Part shown: piece by piece, positions 18,331 through 25,852 of the stretch | How positions within the stretch are numbered: the stretch's first letter is position 1 | How the letters are laid out: the number at the start of each line of letters is the position of its first letter | Assembly (NCBI RefSeq): GCF_024220175.1 | Contig: NZ_CP098502.1 | Span: forward strand, 806,001-870,000 | DNA from: Paraconexibacter antarcticus | GTDB taxonomy: Bacteria > Actinomycetota > Thermoleophilia > Solirubrobacterales > Solirubrobacteraceae | Direction: 5' to 3' | Length of the DNA stretch: 64,000 nt | Made by a program: the position numbers and the translations under genes | Notes under the pieces: model-generated | Databases searched by the model: none | What the model saw: the letters and a program-made list of their open reading frames with translations, nothing else | Told to the model about the DNA's origin: nothing

Positions 18331-19986
18331 GTGACCGTCTCGGACCCCCGTTCCCGCCACAACCGCCCCGAGCGGGTCTACGTCTCCGGCCACCGGAATC
18401 CCGACACCGATTCGATCGGTGCCGCGATCGGCTACGCCGAGCTGAAGGCCCTGCTCGACCCCGAGCGCGAGTACCGGCCCGCCCGCCTCGGGGAGCTCAA
18501 CGCGCAGACCACGTGGGCGCTCGAGCGGTGGGGCGCCGAGTCCCCGCACCTGCTCGTCCACATCAGCGTCCGGGCCGGCGACGTCATGCAGGAGGACTTC
18601 CCGGTCGCGAGCATGGACACGCCGCTGCGCACCGCCGGCCAGCAGATGGCCGCCGCGAGCCTCGACCTGCTGCCGGTCGTCGACGCCGAGGGCGTCCTCA
18701 CCGGCGTGCTCACCGAGCGCTCCCTCGCGCGCCGGTACGTCCGCGACTCGCACGAGGTGCCGCAGCTCCTCGGCCCGACGTCCGTCGCGGCGATGGCGAC
18801 CGTCCTGGAGGGCGACATCCTCGCCGGGCCGGGCGACCGTCGCGTCGACGGCCGGGTCCGTGTCCTCGCCCGGGACGTCGCGACCTTCGGTCCGTCGAGC
18901 CCGGCCGACGTCGCCGTCGTCGGCGACCGCCACGACGCGCAGCTACGCGTCCTGGAGCTCGGCATCGGCGTGCTCGTCATCAGCAGCGGCACCGCCGTTC
19001 CGGACGCGACGCTCGCCCTCGCCCGCGAGCGCGGCACCCCCGTCATCTCCACGCCGCTCGACTCGTACGTCGCCGGCCGGATGATCACGCTCTCGTGTCC
19101 CTGCCAGGCCCTCGCCGACTGCGACCCGCTGACGGTCCGGGCCCGCGACCTGCTCAACGACATCGACGAGGACATCAAGGACGCGAGCTACCGCGCCGCC
19201 GTCGTCGTCAACCGCGAGGGACACCCGATCGGGCTCGTCACCCGCGCCGACCTCGTCGATCCCCCGGCCCGCAAGGTCATCCTCGTCGACCACGCGGAGA
19301 GCGCCCAGTCGATCCCCGGCGTGGAGGAGGCCGAGATCGTCGAGATCCTCGACCACCACCACATCGGCTCGATCGAGACGACGCTGCCCGTCCGCGCGAT
19401 CTTCGACCCGGTCGGCTCGACGAGCACGCTCGTCACCGAGCAGTTCCGCGCGGCGAGCCTCACGCCGTCGCGCGAGGCCGCGGGGATGCTGCTGTCGGCG
19501 ATCCTGTCGGACACCGTCATCCTCACCTCGCCGACGACGACCGCGCGGGACGCGAAGGCGGTGCGCCATCTCGGCGAGCTGCTCGGCGTCGTCCCGGAGG
19601 AGTACGGCCGCGAGATGTTCGAGTCCACGAGCGACGTGTCCGGCCTCAGCGCCGAGGCGATCGTCGGGCGTGACCTCAAGGCCTACGAGCTCGCGAGCGG
19701 CCAGACCATCTGCATCGGCCAGGTCGAGACCGTCGGCGACTCGCTGCTCGAGCGCGTCGGCGAGCTGCGCGAGGCCACGGAGGCCCGGTTGTCCCTCGAC
19801 GGCCACCGCCTCGTCGCGCTCATGGTCACCGACGTCGCGATCGGCTCGACCCATCTCGTCGTGGCCGGCGACGTCGCGCTCGCCGAGCGCGCGTTCGGCG
19901 CGTCGGCGAACGGCGGCGTCATCCCGCTGCCCGGCGTCATGAGCCGCAAGAAGCAGGTCGCACCGCGGCTCATGAAGGCGCGCTGA
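18331..19986 (+). CDS. ppaC: CBS-domain family II (Mn-dependent) inorganic pyrophosphatase
   Basis: This 551-residue protein hydrolyses pyrophosphate. The DHH catalytic domain is split. HRNPDTDSIGAAIGY near residue 30 holds the first metal ligands, ILVDHAE and ILDHHHIGSIE near 320-345 hold the rest, and MSRKKQVAPRL at the C-terminus is the substrate-binding SRKKQ signature. Residues of about 75-310 form a regulatory insert with two CBS-like halves around a DRTGG-like segment, an arrangement known to bind adenine nucleotides. The start is GTG 18331, behind a TAGGAT element. It is a single gene between aromatic catabolism and a STAS gene. AMP inhibition is expected from the family but not shown here. 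Confidence 0.9.
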   Translation: MTVSDPRSRHNRPERVYVSGHRNPDTDSIGAAIGYAELKALLDPEREYRPARLGELNAQTTWALERWGAESPHLLVHISVRAGDVMQEDFPVASMDTPLRTAGQQMAAASLDLLPVVDAEGVLTGVLTERSLARRYVRDSHEVPQLLGPTSVAAMATVLEGDILAGPGDRRVDGRVRVLARDVATFGPSSPADVAVVGDRHDAQLRVLELGIGVLVISSGTAVPDATLALARERGTPVISTPLDSYVAGRMITLSCPCQALADCDPLTVRARDLLNDIDEDIKDASYRAAVVVNREGHPIGLVTRADLVDPPARKVILVDHAESAQSIPGVEEAEIVEILDHHHIGSIETTLPVRAIFDPVGSTSTLVTEQFRAASLTPSREAAGMLLSAILSDTVILTSPTTTARDAKAVRHLGELLGVVPEEYGREMFESTSDVSGLSAEAIVGRDLKAYELASGQTICIGQVETVGDSLLERVGELREATEARLSLDGHRLVALMVTDVAIGSTHLVVAGDVALAERAFGASANGGVIPLPGVMSRKKQVAPRLMKAR

Positions 19987-20078
19987 CCCACCGCTCGTAC
20001 CGGGCGCACCGGCGCCCGATGAGTTCCACCCGCTCGCGCCGTCCTTGCCGTACCGAGAGGCGAGACGACGAGGAGCGC

Positions 20079-20387
20079 GTGCCCGCAGGAGACGACAGCC
20101 CGGCGACCGTGGTCATGGTCGCCGACGACGGACGTGAGGTGGTGCTCGGGCCCGTGCACGCGCCCGGAGCCGGCTTCGCGCTCGTCGACACGCTTGCCCG
20201 GCTGCAGCTCCGCGCGCAGCGCCGGGGATGGACCCTCCGGCTGCGTGACGTCAGTCCGCAGCTGCGCGAGCTGCTCCAGCTCGTCGGGCTGGCGGGCGTC
20301 CTAGGCGTCGAGGCGGGCGGGGAGCCCGAACTGCGTGAAGAGCTCGGGGTACAGGAAGTGGTGGAGCCCCGTGATCCGCCCGTCTGA
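20079..20387 (+). CDS. STAS-domain-like small protein
   Basis: This 102-residue protein has a STAS-type C-terminal half: FALVDTLARLQLRAQRRG followed by LRLRDVSPQLRELLQLVGL, then an acidic tail ending REELGVQEVVEPRDPPV. Similar short STAS proteins occur beside ECF sigma genes in many actinobacteria. The GTG at 20079 has GAGGAG six bases upstream. Its last 87 bases overlap, tail to tail, the 3' end of the opposing ECF sigma gene, so both proteins share DNA in opposite strands. I infer a role in sigma-factor or stress signalling. No phosphorylatable Ser/Thr site is clear. Confidence 0.7.
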   Translation: MPAGDDSPATVVMVADDGREVVLGPVHAPGAGFALVDTLARLQLRAQRRGWTLRLRDVSPQLRELLQLVGLAGVLGVEAGGEPELREELGVQEVVEPRDPPV

Positions 20388-21290
20388 GGCCTCGACGACG
20401 ACGATCGCCCACGGCGTCCAGCCGCCGTCGGGATCGGCGTTGTAGATCGCCGCGGCCGGCCCGCCGTTCGCCTGCGTCGGCACCACGCGAGAGCCCTCGC
20501 ACTTGGCGCCGGCGCCGCGCATGAACGCGGCGACCTGCTCGGGACCGCGGACCCAGAGCGGGTACGGCGGCATCGAGAAGTCGGCGTCTTCGTGCAGGAG
20601 GGCCACGAGCGAGGCGATGTCGTAGCGCTCGAAGGCGTCGACGTAGCGCTCGAGGAGCGCCTGCTGCTCGGCGGGGACGCCGGCGCCCACCGGCGCGTCG
20701 CGGTCGAGGTCGAGCTTCGCGAGCGTCGCCCGCGCGCGCTGCAGCGCGCTGTTCACCGACGCGACGCTCATGTCGAGCAGCTCGCCGACCTCGGTCGCCT
20801 GCCAGCGCAGGACCTCGCGGAGGATGAGGACGGCGCGCTGGCGCGGAGGCAGGTGCTGGAGGGCGGCGACGAAGGCGAGGCGCAGCGTCTCGCGCGAGTC
20901 GGCGACGTCCGCCGGGTCGGCCTCCAGCGGCAGCAGGCGGGTGTCCGCCATCGGCTGCACCCAGGCGTGCTCGGGGAGCCGGTGGCCGAGGTCGTCGTCG
21001 GCCGCGGACGATGGCCCGAGATCCATCGGAACGGCCCGGCGCTGCGCGCCCTGGAGCATGTCGAAGCAGACGTTCGCGGCGATCCGGTAGAGCCAGGACT
21101 TCAGCGCGGCGCGGGCCTGGAGGCGGTCCGACGCGCGCCAGGCGCGGACCATCGTCTCCTGCACCGCGTCCTCGGCCTCCGAGCCGGAGCCGAGCATCCG
21201 GTAGCAGTACCCGGTCAGCGCGCGGCGGTGGGTCTCGAACTCGTGCTCGAGCGAGGCGTCGGGATCGGGGACGACGGTCACTGCGGGCAT
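20301..21290 (-). CDS. ECF-type RNA polymerase sigma factor with C-terminal SnoaL-like domain
   Basis: This 329-residue protein has sigma region 2 at residues 17-85 (GYCYRMLGSGSEAEDAVQETMVRAW, WLYRIAANVCFD) and region 4 near 140-190 (LPPRQRAVLILREVL, DMSVASVNSALQRARATL). A SnoaL/NTF2-like extension of about 120 residues follows (ERYVDAFERYDIASLVALLHEDADF). This layout is that of the SigG/SigX5-like ECF group, where the extra domain controls activity in place of a classical anti-sigma factor. ATG 21290 is the likely start, with GGAGG 11 bases upstream. Its 3' end overlaps the convergent STAS gene by 87 bases. Confidence 0.9.
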   Translation of the reverse strand: MPAVTVVPDPDASLEHEFETHRRALTGYCYRMLGSGSEAEDAVQETMVRAWRASDRLQARAALKSWLYRIAANVCFDMLQGAQRRAVPMDLGPSSAADDDLGHRLPEHAWVQPMADTRLLPLEADPADVADSRETLRLAFVAALQHLPPRQRAVLILREVLRWQATEVGELLDMSVASVNSALQRARATLAKLDLDRDAPVGAGVPAEQQALLERYVDAFERYDIASLVALLHEDADFSMPPYPLWVRGPEQVAAFMRGAGAKCEGSRVVPTQANGGPAAAIYNADPDGGWTPWAIVVVEASDGRITGLHHFLYPELFTQFGLPARLDA

Positions 21291-21464
21291 GGTAGAGGCA
21301 GCCTCCGGCGGTCTGGTGAACAAGAGGCGACCGCGCGCCCGTACGCGACGGCGAACGCCTCGGGGCAGGGACGGCCGGGAGCGGCGGAACTCATCGGTCG
21401 CGGCCAGGTCCTCGTCAGGTCGCGTTCAGGAACGCGTCACCCGCTCCTCGGCACCCTCGGTCGG

Positions 21465-22130
21465 ATGCCCGTCCCCGTCCCCGTCCCCGTCCTCGCGTCG
21501 GTCACCCAGTCGCTCACCGACGCCGTCGCGAACCACGGCGTGTGGGCCGTCTTCGTCCTCATGGCGATCGACGCGCTGCTGCCGATCGGCGGGGAGCTCA
21601 TCATGGTCGTCGCCGGCGCGATCGCCGCCGGTGCCCTCGCCGGGCATCCGGCGCTCTTCGGGCACGAGCTGTCGCGCGGCCTCGCGACCTACCTCGTCCT
21701 GGCGGTCAGCGGAACGCTCGGGTCCCTCGTCGGGGCCCTCGCCGGCTGGCGGATCGGGCAGTCGGCCGGCCGCGAGGCGATCGACCGCTGGGGCCGCTAC
21801 ATCCATCTCGGGCCGGGCCAGATGCACAAGGCGGAGCGCTGGTTCGACCGGCACGGCGCCGCCGCCGTCCTCTTCGGCCGCCTCACCCCGCTCGTGCGCT
21901 CGTTCATCTCGATCCCGGCGGGCCTCTTCGGCGAGCCGCTCGTCCGCTACGTCCTGCTGACGGTGCTCGCGTCGGCCATCTGGTGCTTCGGCTTCGCCGG
22001 CGCGGGCTGGGCACTCGGCTCGAGCTACAAGGACGTCGACAAGGTCACGCACCTCGTCGAGGCGCTCGTCGTCGTCGCGATCGTCGGCACCGGCGTCGCG
22101 CTCTGGCGCCGGCGCGGCGCCGCGGCCTGA
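21465..22130 (+). CDS. DedA/VTT-family membrane protein
   Basis: This 221-residue protein has several hydrophobic segments. The family motif FGRLTPLVRSFISIPAGLFG, with its conserved Arg, Pro and Gly, sits near residue 142. An early segment with IDALLPIGGELIMVVAGAIA provides the re-entrant acidic motif. DedA proteins move lipids such as phosphatidylethanolamine or undecaprenyl phosphate across the membrane in a proton-linked manner. The ATG at 21465 opens a short Pro/Val-rich leader. It is a single gene, with a convergent stem-loop after the stop. Confidence 0.87.
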   Translation: MPVPVPVPVLASVTQSLTDAVANHGVWAVFVLMAIDALLPIGGELIMVVAGAIAAGALAGHPALFGHELSRGLATYLVLAVSGTLGSLVGALAGWRIGQSAGREAIDRWGRYIHLGPGQMHKAERWFDRHGAAAVLFGRLTPLVRSFISIPAGLFGEPLVRYVLLTVLASAIWCFGFAGAGWALGSSYKDVDKVTHLVEALVVVAIVGTGVALWRRRGAAA

Positions 22131-22137
22131 GCCGGGG

Positions 22138-22156
22138 CGGCGCCCACGCGGCGCCG
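22138..22156. terminator. Stem-loop between DedA and STAS genes
   Basis: A perfect seven-base stem CGGCGCC/GGCGCCG with loop CACGC lies between two convergent genes. Confidence 0.5.
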
Positions 22157-22163
22157 CGCGGGA

Positions 22164-22610
22164 TCAGCCGGCGTCGAAGCCCATCCGGGCGAGGGTCTCC
22201 TGCGCGGCGCCGAGCGAGTCGGCGACCGAGAGCGTCTCCTCAAGGCCGCTGAGCCGCAGGACCCGCCGGGCGGGGCCGTCCGGGCAGAGGACGACGAGGC
22301 TCCGCTCGGCCCGCGTGTAGCGCAGCCGGGCGTTGAGCAGGATCGAGAGCCCGGTCGAGTCCATGAAGGAGACGGCGGTGAGGTCGACGATGACCGCGGG
22401 CTCCGCGCGCTCGCGCAGGCGCGCGGCGAGGGCGGGGGCCGTCGCGGCGTCGAGCTCCCCGGCGCAGGAGAGGAGGACGCAGCCGGGCGCGATGGCCCAG
22501 GCGCCCGGGTCCCGCTCCGGCGGCGCCGACGGGTCCGAGCTGGTGTCTCTGCGAACAGGCTGATCCGGCACCAGGACCGACGATACCCGCCCCAGGGCCG
22601 ATCGGAGCAT
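22164..22610 (-). CDS. STAS-domain anti-sigma factor antagonist
   Basis: This protein of up to 148 residues has a STAS domain of the SpoIIAA/RsbV type. VIVDLTAVSFMDSTGLSIL near residue 80 holds the serine normally phosphorylated by the partner kinase. Unphosphorylated antagonists bind the anti-sigma kinase and release the sigma factor. It follows the SigF-like gene by only 10 bases, so they form an operon, with the RsbW-like kinase divergent on the other side. The start is unsure. ATG 22610 keeps tight coupling to the sigma gene, but a GTG at 22571 would remove a non-conserved leader. Confidence 0.87.
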   Translation of the reverse strand: MLRSALGRVSSVLVPDQPVRRDTSSDPSAPPERDPGAWAIAPGCVLLSCAGELDAATAPALAARLRERAEPAVIVDLTAVSFMDSTGLSILLNARLRYTRAERSLVVLCPDGPARRVLRLSGLEETLSVADSLGAAQETLARMGFDAG

Positions 22611-22620
22611 CCTCGGCCGG

Positions 22621-23406
22621 TCAGCCGGTGGCGTCGGCGAGCGCGGGGCGGTCGGACGCCTCCTCGTCGCGGAGCGTGTCGGCCATCTGGGCGAGGGCCT
22701 GGCGCAGCAACCGCGAGACGTGCATCTGGGAGATCCCGAGCTGCCCGGCGATCTCGGACTGCGTGAGCCCCTCGGCGAAGCGCATCGCGAGGATCCGCCG
22801 CTCGCGGTCGCGGAGCGTCTTCATGCCCGCGACGAGCTGCAGGTGGTGCTCGACCTGGGCGTACCCGGCGTCGCGGCCGCCGAGGAGGTCGAGCTCGGAC
22901 CGCTCCTCGTCGATCGGGGCGTCGAGGGAGACCGTCGTGTAGTTGCGGGCGGCCTCCATCGTGTCGAGGACCTGCTCCTTCGTGAGGCCCGACTCGGCGG
23001 CGAGCTCGCCGATGCTCGGCATGCGCTGGAGCTTGCGGACGAGGCGCTCCTTGACCTTCGAGAGGAGGGCGTCGCGCTCCTGCACGTCGCGCGGGACGCG
23101 CATGCCCCAGCCGTGGTCGCGGAAGTGGCGGCGGATCTCGCCGGTGATGTTCGGGATCGCGAAGGTCGCGAACTTCACGCCTTGGTCGAGGTCGAAGCGA
23201 TCGACCGCCTTGAGCAGGCCGATGGAGCCGGCCTGGACGAGGTCGTCGTAGCTCTGCCCGCGCTGCGCGTAGCGTCGTGCCACGTGGTGGACGATGGGCA
23301 TGGTGCGTTCCACGAACTCCGCGCGCGCGGCGAAGTCGCCGTCGCGGTGGTAACGCTGGAGGAGTTCTTCCTCGGAGACCGGGTTCCGGGTAGGCGGCGT
23401 GCTCAT
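22621..23406 (-). CDS. SigF/SigB-type stress RNA polymerase sigma factor
   Basis: This 261-residue group 3 sigma-70 factor has region 2 (QSYDDLVQAGSIGLLKAVDRFD and FATFAIPNITGEIRRHFRDH), region 3 (RMPSIGELAAESGLTKEQV) and region 4 (LRDRERRILAMRFAEGLTQSEIAGQLGISQMHVSRLL). It directs polymerase to general-stress promoters. Partners are adjacent: a STAS antagonist downstream in the same operon and a divergently transcribed HATPase anti-sigma-like kinase. ATG 23406 is preceded by AAAGGA about ten bases upstream. The divergent control region carries a GTTT-N15-GGGAAC sequence that fits this class of sigma factor. Confidence 0.92.
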   Translation of the reverse strand: MSTPPTRNPVSEEELLQRYHRDGDFAARAEFVERTMPIVHHVARRYAQRGQSYDDLVQAGSIGLLKAVDRFDLDQGVKFATFAIPNITGEIRRHFRDHGWGMRVPRDVQERDALLSKVKERLVRKLQRMPSIGELAAESGLTKEQVLDTMEAARNYTTVSLDAPIDEERSELDLLGGRDAGYAQVEHHLQLVAGMKTLRDRERRILAMRFAEGLTQSEIAGQLGISQMHVSRLLRQALAQMADTLRDEEASDRPALADATG

Positions 23407-23565
23407 CGGGATCGATCCTTTGCGGTGCTGACGGTGATGCTTTGGTCCTGCCCCACGGGCGCGCGGGGCAAACTCCGCGGTGTCAGACCACCGTCACCGC
23501 GCCCGCTCGGCGCCCCGGCGGGCGGGCCCCGCGGTGCCAAGCGCCGCGGTCCGCAGGCTGCGAGC

Positions 23566-23590
23566 GTTTAGGGTCCTTCGTTCGGGGAAC
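23566..23590 (+). promoter_or_regulatory. Candidate SigF-type promoter of the RsbW-like operon
   Basis: GTTT at 23566-23569 and GGGAAC at 23585-23590 are separated by 15 bases, close to the GTTT/GGGTA(T) pattern of actinobacterial SigF promoters. It lies 26 bases before the ATG at 23617 and would make the kinase gene part of its own sigma regulon. Confidence 0.45.
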
Positions 23591-23616
23591 CCGGAGGACA
23601 CAGGTCTCCTACGTCC

Positions 23617-24015
23617 ATGGTCAGCGCACCCGATTTCACCCTCTCGCTCCCCGCTCGCTCCGAGTCGGTCGGTGTCGTGCGGCATGTGCTCGGCGGGGTG
23701 GGAGACGCGTGGCCGGTGGACGCCGAGCTGCAGGACGACATCCTCATCGCCGTCGGCGAGGCGTGCGCGAACGTCGTCCTGCACGCCTACGCCGACGCGC
23801 CGGCCGGTGTGCTCGACGTCCGCGGCGGGACCGAGGACGGTCACGTCGTCGTCGTCATCCGCGACACGGGCCCGGGCATCGTCCCCCGGCCGCAGTCGAG
23901 CGGCCTCGGCATGGGACTGCCGCTCATGGCGGCGCTCACCGAGCGGATGGAGACCGGCCACGCCGACGACGGCGCGCACGAGGTGCGGCTCACGTTCCCC
24001 AAGGTGCGGCGGTGA
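23617..24015 (+). CDS. HATPase anti-sigma factor (RsbW/SpoIIAB-like)
   Basis: This 132-residue serine-kinase/anti-sigma protein is of the GHKL fold. The N box GEACANVVLHAYA is near residue 48, the G1 box VIRDTGPGI near 86 and the G2 box SGLGMGLPLMAAL near 100. Such proteins bind their sigma factor and phosphorylate a STAS antagonist. Both likely partners are encoded just upstream on the opposite strand. It ends in a four-base GTGA overlap with the next gene, so the two are co-translated. Confidence 0.88.
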   Translation: MVSAPDFTLSLPARSESVGVVRHVLGGVGDAWPVDAELQDDILIAVGEACANVVLHAYADAPAGVLDVRGGTEDGHVVVVIRDTGPGIVPRPQSSGLGMGLPLMAALTERMETGHADDGAHEVRLTFPKVRR

Positions 24016-24446
24016 GCACGCTCGGCGGTGCGCGGGACGGGCCCGCGGCCGCCGACTCGCTCGAGCGCGCGCGCCTCACCGTGCGGTGCGGGCCGCTCGC
24101 CCGCTCCCTCGCCTCACGCTTCGTCGCCGCCCTCGGCGCCGAGACGTCGCTGAGCGTCGACCGCGTCGACGAGGCGGGGATGCTCGCCGCCGCCGTCGCC
24201 GACCGCTGCGTCGAGCTGACGCCCGACGGCGAGCTCGACCTCACCGTCGCCGTCCGGGAGGACCTCCTCGAGCTCCGGGTCGGCCCGCTCGAGCCGGGCA
24301 GCGGCGCCCGGCTGCTCGGCAGCGACGCGACGCTCCCGGGCGGCGGCCCGATCCGGGGCTTCGCGACGAGCGTGGACATCCGTCGCACCCGCAACGGCCG
24401 CGACCTGCTGCGGGTCGTCGTGGCCGCGCATCCGCCGGGCCGCTGA
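24012..24446 (+). CDS. Uncharacterised protein coupled to the RsbW-like gene
   Basis: This 144-residue soluble protein begins at GTG 24012, overlapping the RsbW-like stop. Its layout (ARLTVRCGPLARSLASRFV, DEAGMLAAAVADRCVEL, LDLTVAVREDLLELRVGPL) follows the helix and strand order of a GHKL ATPase, but the N box Asn and the DxGxG loop are missing. It may be a degenerate kinase-like subunit that binds sigma or the active kinase without ATP. This is inference from order and coupling, and no family name can be given. Confidence 0.6.
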   Translation: MSTLGGARDGPAAADSLERARLTVRCGPLARSLASRFVAALGAETSLSVDRVDEAGMLAAAVADRCVELTPDGELDLTVAVREDLLELRVGPLEPGSGARLLGSDATLPGGGPIRGFATSVDIRRTRNGRDLLRVVVAAHPPGR

Positions 24447-24492
24447 GATCCGGGTTTGCGGGGCGCTGCTCCGGGTATCCAAAGATGCCGCC

Positions 24493-24933
24493 ATGCCCAG
24501 CGCCCACTGCCCACACTGCCTGCTCGTCATCGCCGACGAGGGCGGGGACCGCTTCCCGCCCGTCCTCATGCGCTGCCCGCACTGCCGCCTCACCGTGGCG
24601 CCCGGGCGCGCCCGCTTCGACGTCGGCGACCACACGGGCAGCTCCGGCTCGGCCGCCGGCCTGCTCGTCAACGCCGCCCGCCGCACCGACGGCGAGGTGA
24701 CGTCGCCGGAGGCCATCGAGGTCGCCGTCCGCCACGCCGCGGAGACGCTCGAGGTGCCGGTCGGACGGCTGCGGATGATCGACTACCAGCGCGTCGCCAA
24801 TGGCGATGACACGATGCCGGGCCTCGCGTCGATCCTCGACACCCACGGCTCCTGGAAGCGTGCCCGGCGTGCCGTCGCCACCGGTGAGGCCGCTCCCGCC
24901 GAGGACGCCGCCGCGCTCGCCGACGCGCGCTGA
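24493..24933 (+). CDS. Uncharacterised zinc-ribbon protein
   Basis: This 146-residue protein has an N-terminal zinc ribbon built from two CPHC knuckles (CPHCLLVIADEGGD and MRCPHCRLTV, residues 6-35). The helical middle, SPEAIEVAVRHAAETLEVPVGRLRMIDYQRV, resembles DNA- or RNA-interacting adaptor regions. The tail is rich in Ala. The sequence TMPGLASILDTHGSWKRARRA suggests a helix-turn-helix-like end. It is not recognised as a named family. It starts at ATG 24493 and is convergent with the queuosine-salvage gene. Confidence 0.6.
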   Translation: MPSAHCPHCLLVIADEGGDRFPPVLMRCPHCRLTVAPGRARFDVGDHTGSSGSAAGLLVNAARRTDGEVTSPEAIEVAVRHAAETLEVPVGRLRMIDYQRVANGDDTMPGLASILDTHGSWKRARRAVATGEAAPAEDAAALADAR

Positions 24934-24954
24934 GGTCCCGGCCGGCGAGGCCGG

Positions 24955-25809
24955 TCAGTAGTACGTCGTCCGCGTGCGGTGCGGCGGCGGCACCGCGAGC
25001 CCCTGCCCCCGCGTCCAGAGGATGTTGTCGAGCTCCCGCGGGGTGAGGCCGACGCGCGGCGCGATGAGCTCGACGGCCTGGACGGCGCAGGCCCGCAGCT
25101 CGGCCTCGGCCCCGCCGTGCGGCAGCAGCTCGCCGGCGTCGATGCGGGCGGCGAGCGCCGGGTCGACGACCTCGAGGACGCCGGCGGCGCGGAGGACCTG
25201 GGGGAGGACGTTGTCGGCGAACGCGGTGAGCGCGTGGGCGTCGTCGAAGCGGGCGACGCCGGCGAGGACGAGGTCGCTCGCCGCGATCTGCGCGCGCTTG
25301 AGGAAGCCGCGGTCCGCCCACATCGGCAGGGCCGCGAGCGCGGCGACGAGGCGGTCGGCCGACGGCTCGGCGGCGCGGACGACGTCGAGCGCCGTGCGGT
25401 CCCCGAGCCAGGTGCCGAGCTCGCGCAGCGCGGCGGCGAACAGGCCGATGAGCTCGTGCTCCGGCGGCTGGCCCAGGAGCGCCCCGACGGTGGGCGCGTC
25501 GACCGTGCGCAGGGCGGCGGCGTCCCAGGCCTCACCGGCCCGCCACCGCTCGGCGAGCGCGCGGGCGACCGCCTCGTAGCCCAGGCCGGGGAGCTCGGCG
25601 AACCACCCCGAGCCGAAGTTGACGGCGTCGAGGGCGAGGACGTAGGCGGCGACCTCGGCCGGGCTGCCCTCGACGAAGTGGTCGGTGGGGTCGAGCACCG
25701 GGACGGGCCCGCCGGACACCCGGTCGAGGGCCTCCGGGACGATCCGCACCTGCCGGGCCCCGGCCGCGAGCCGGCGGCACGCCTCCCGCACCTCCGCCGT
25801 CGCGCTCAC
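24955..25809 (-). CDS. Queuosine 5'-phosphate N-glycosylase/hydrolase (DUF2419, Qng1)
   Basis: This 284-residue protein is of the queuosine-salvage family, which releases queuine from queuosine 5'-phosphate so the base can re-enter tRNA. Family features are YVLALDAVNFGSGWF near residue 60, FADNVLPQVLRAAGVLEV near 195, ELRACAVQAVELI near 235 and LDNILWTRGQ near the C-terminus. GTG 25809 is preferred because GAGG lies about eight bases upstream. An ATG at 25839 would add ten residues. No queuosine synthesis or transport gene is adjacent. It is divergent from a lipoprotein gene. Confidence 0.82.
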   Translation of the reverse strand: MSATAEVREACRRLAAGARQVRIVPEALDRVSGGPVPVLDPTDHFVEGSPAEVAAYVLALDAVNFGSGWFAELPGLGYEAVARALAERWRAGEAWDAAALRTVDAPTVGALLGQPPEHELIGLFAAALRELGTWLGDRTALDVVRAAEPSADRLVAALAALPMWADRGFLKRAQIAASDLVLAGVARFDDAHALTAFADNVLPQVLRAAGVLEVVDPALAARIDAGELLPHGGAEAELRACAVQAVELIAPRVGLTPRELDNILWTRGQGLAVPPPHRTRTTYY

Positions 25810-25838
25810 CCGCACAGCCTCGCAGCTTCGCGGTCGCA

Positions 25839-25844
25839 TAACGT
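25839..25844 (+). promoter_or_regulatory. Putative -10 element (TAACGT) of the binding-lipoprotein gene
   Basis: TAACGT ends eight bases before ATG 25853 with no Shine-Dalgarno sequence, matching the leaderless pattern. Confidence 0.45.
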
Positions 25845-25852
25845 CCCCGCCC

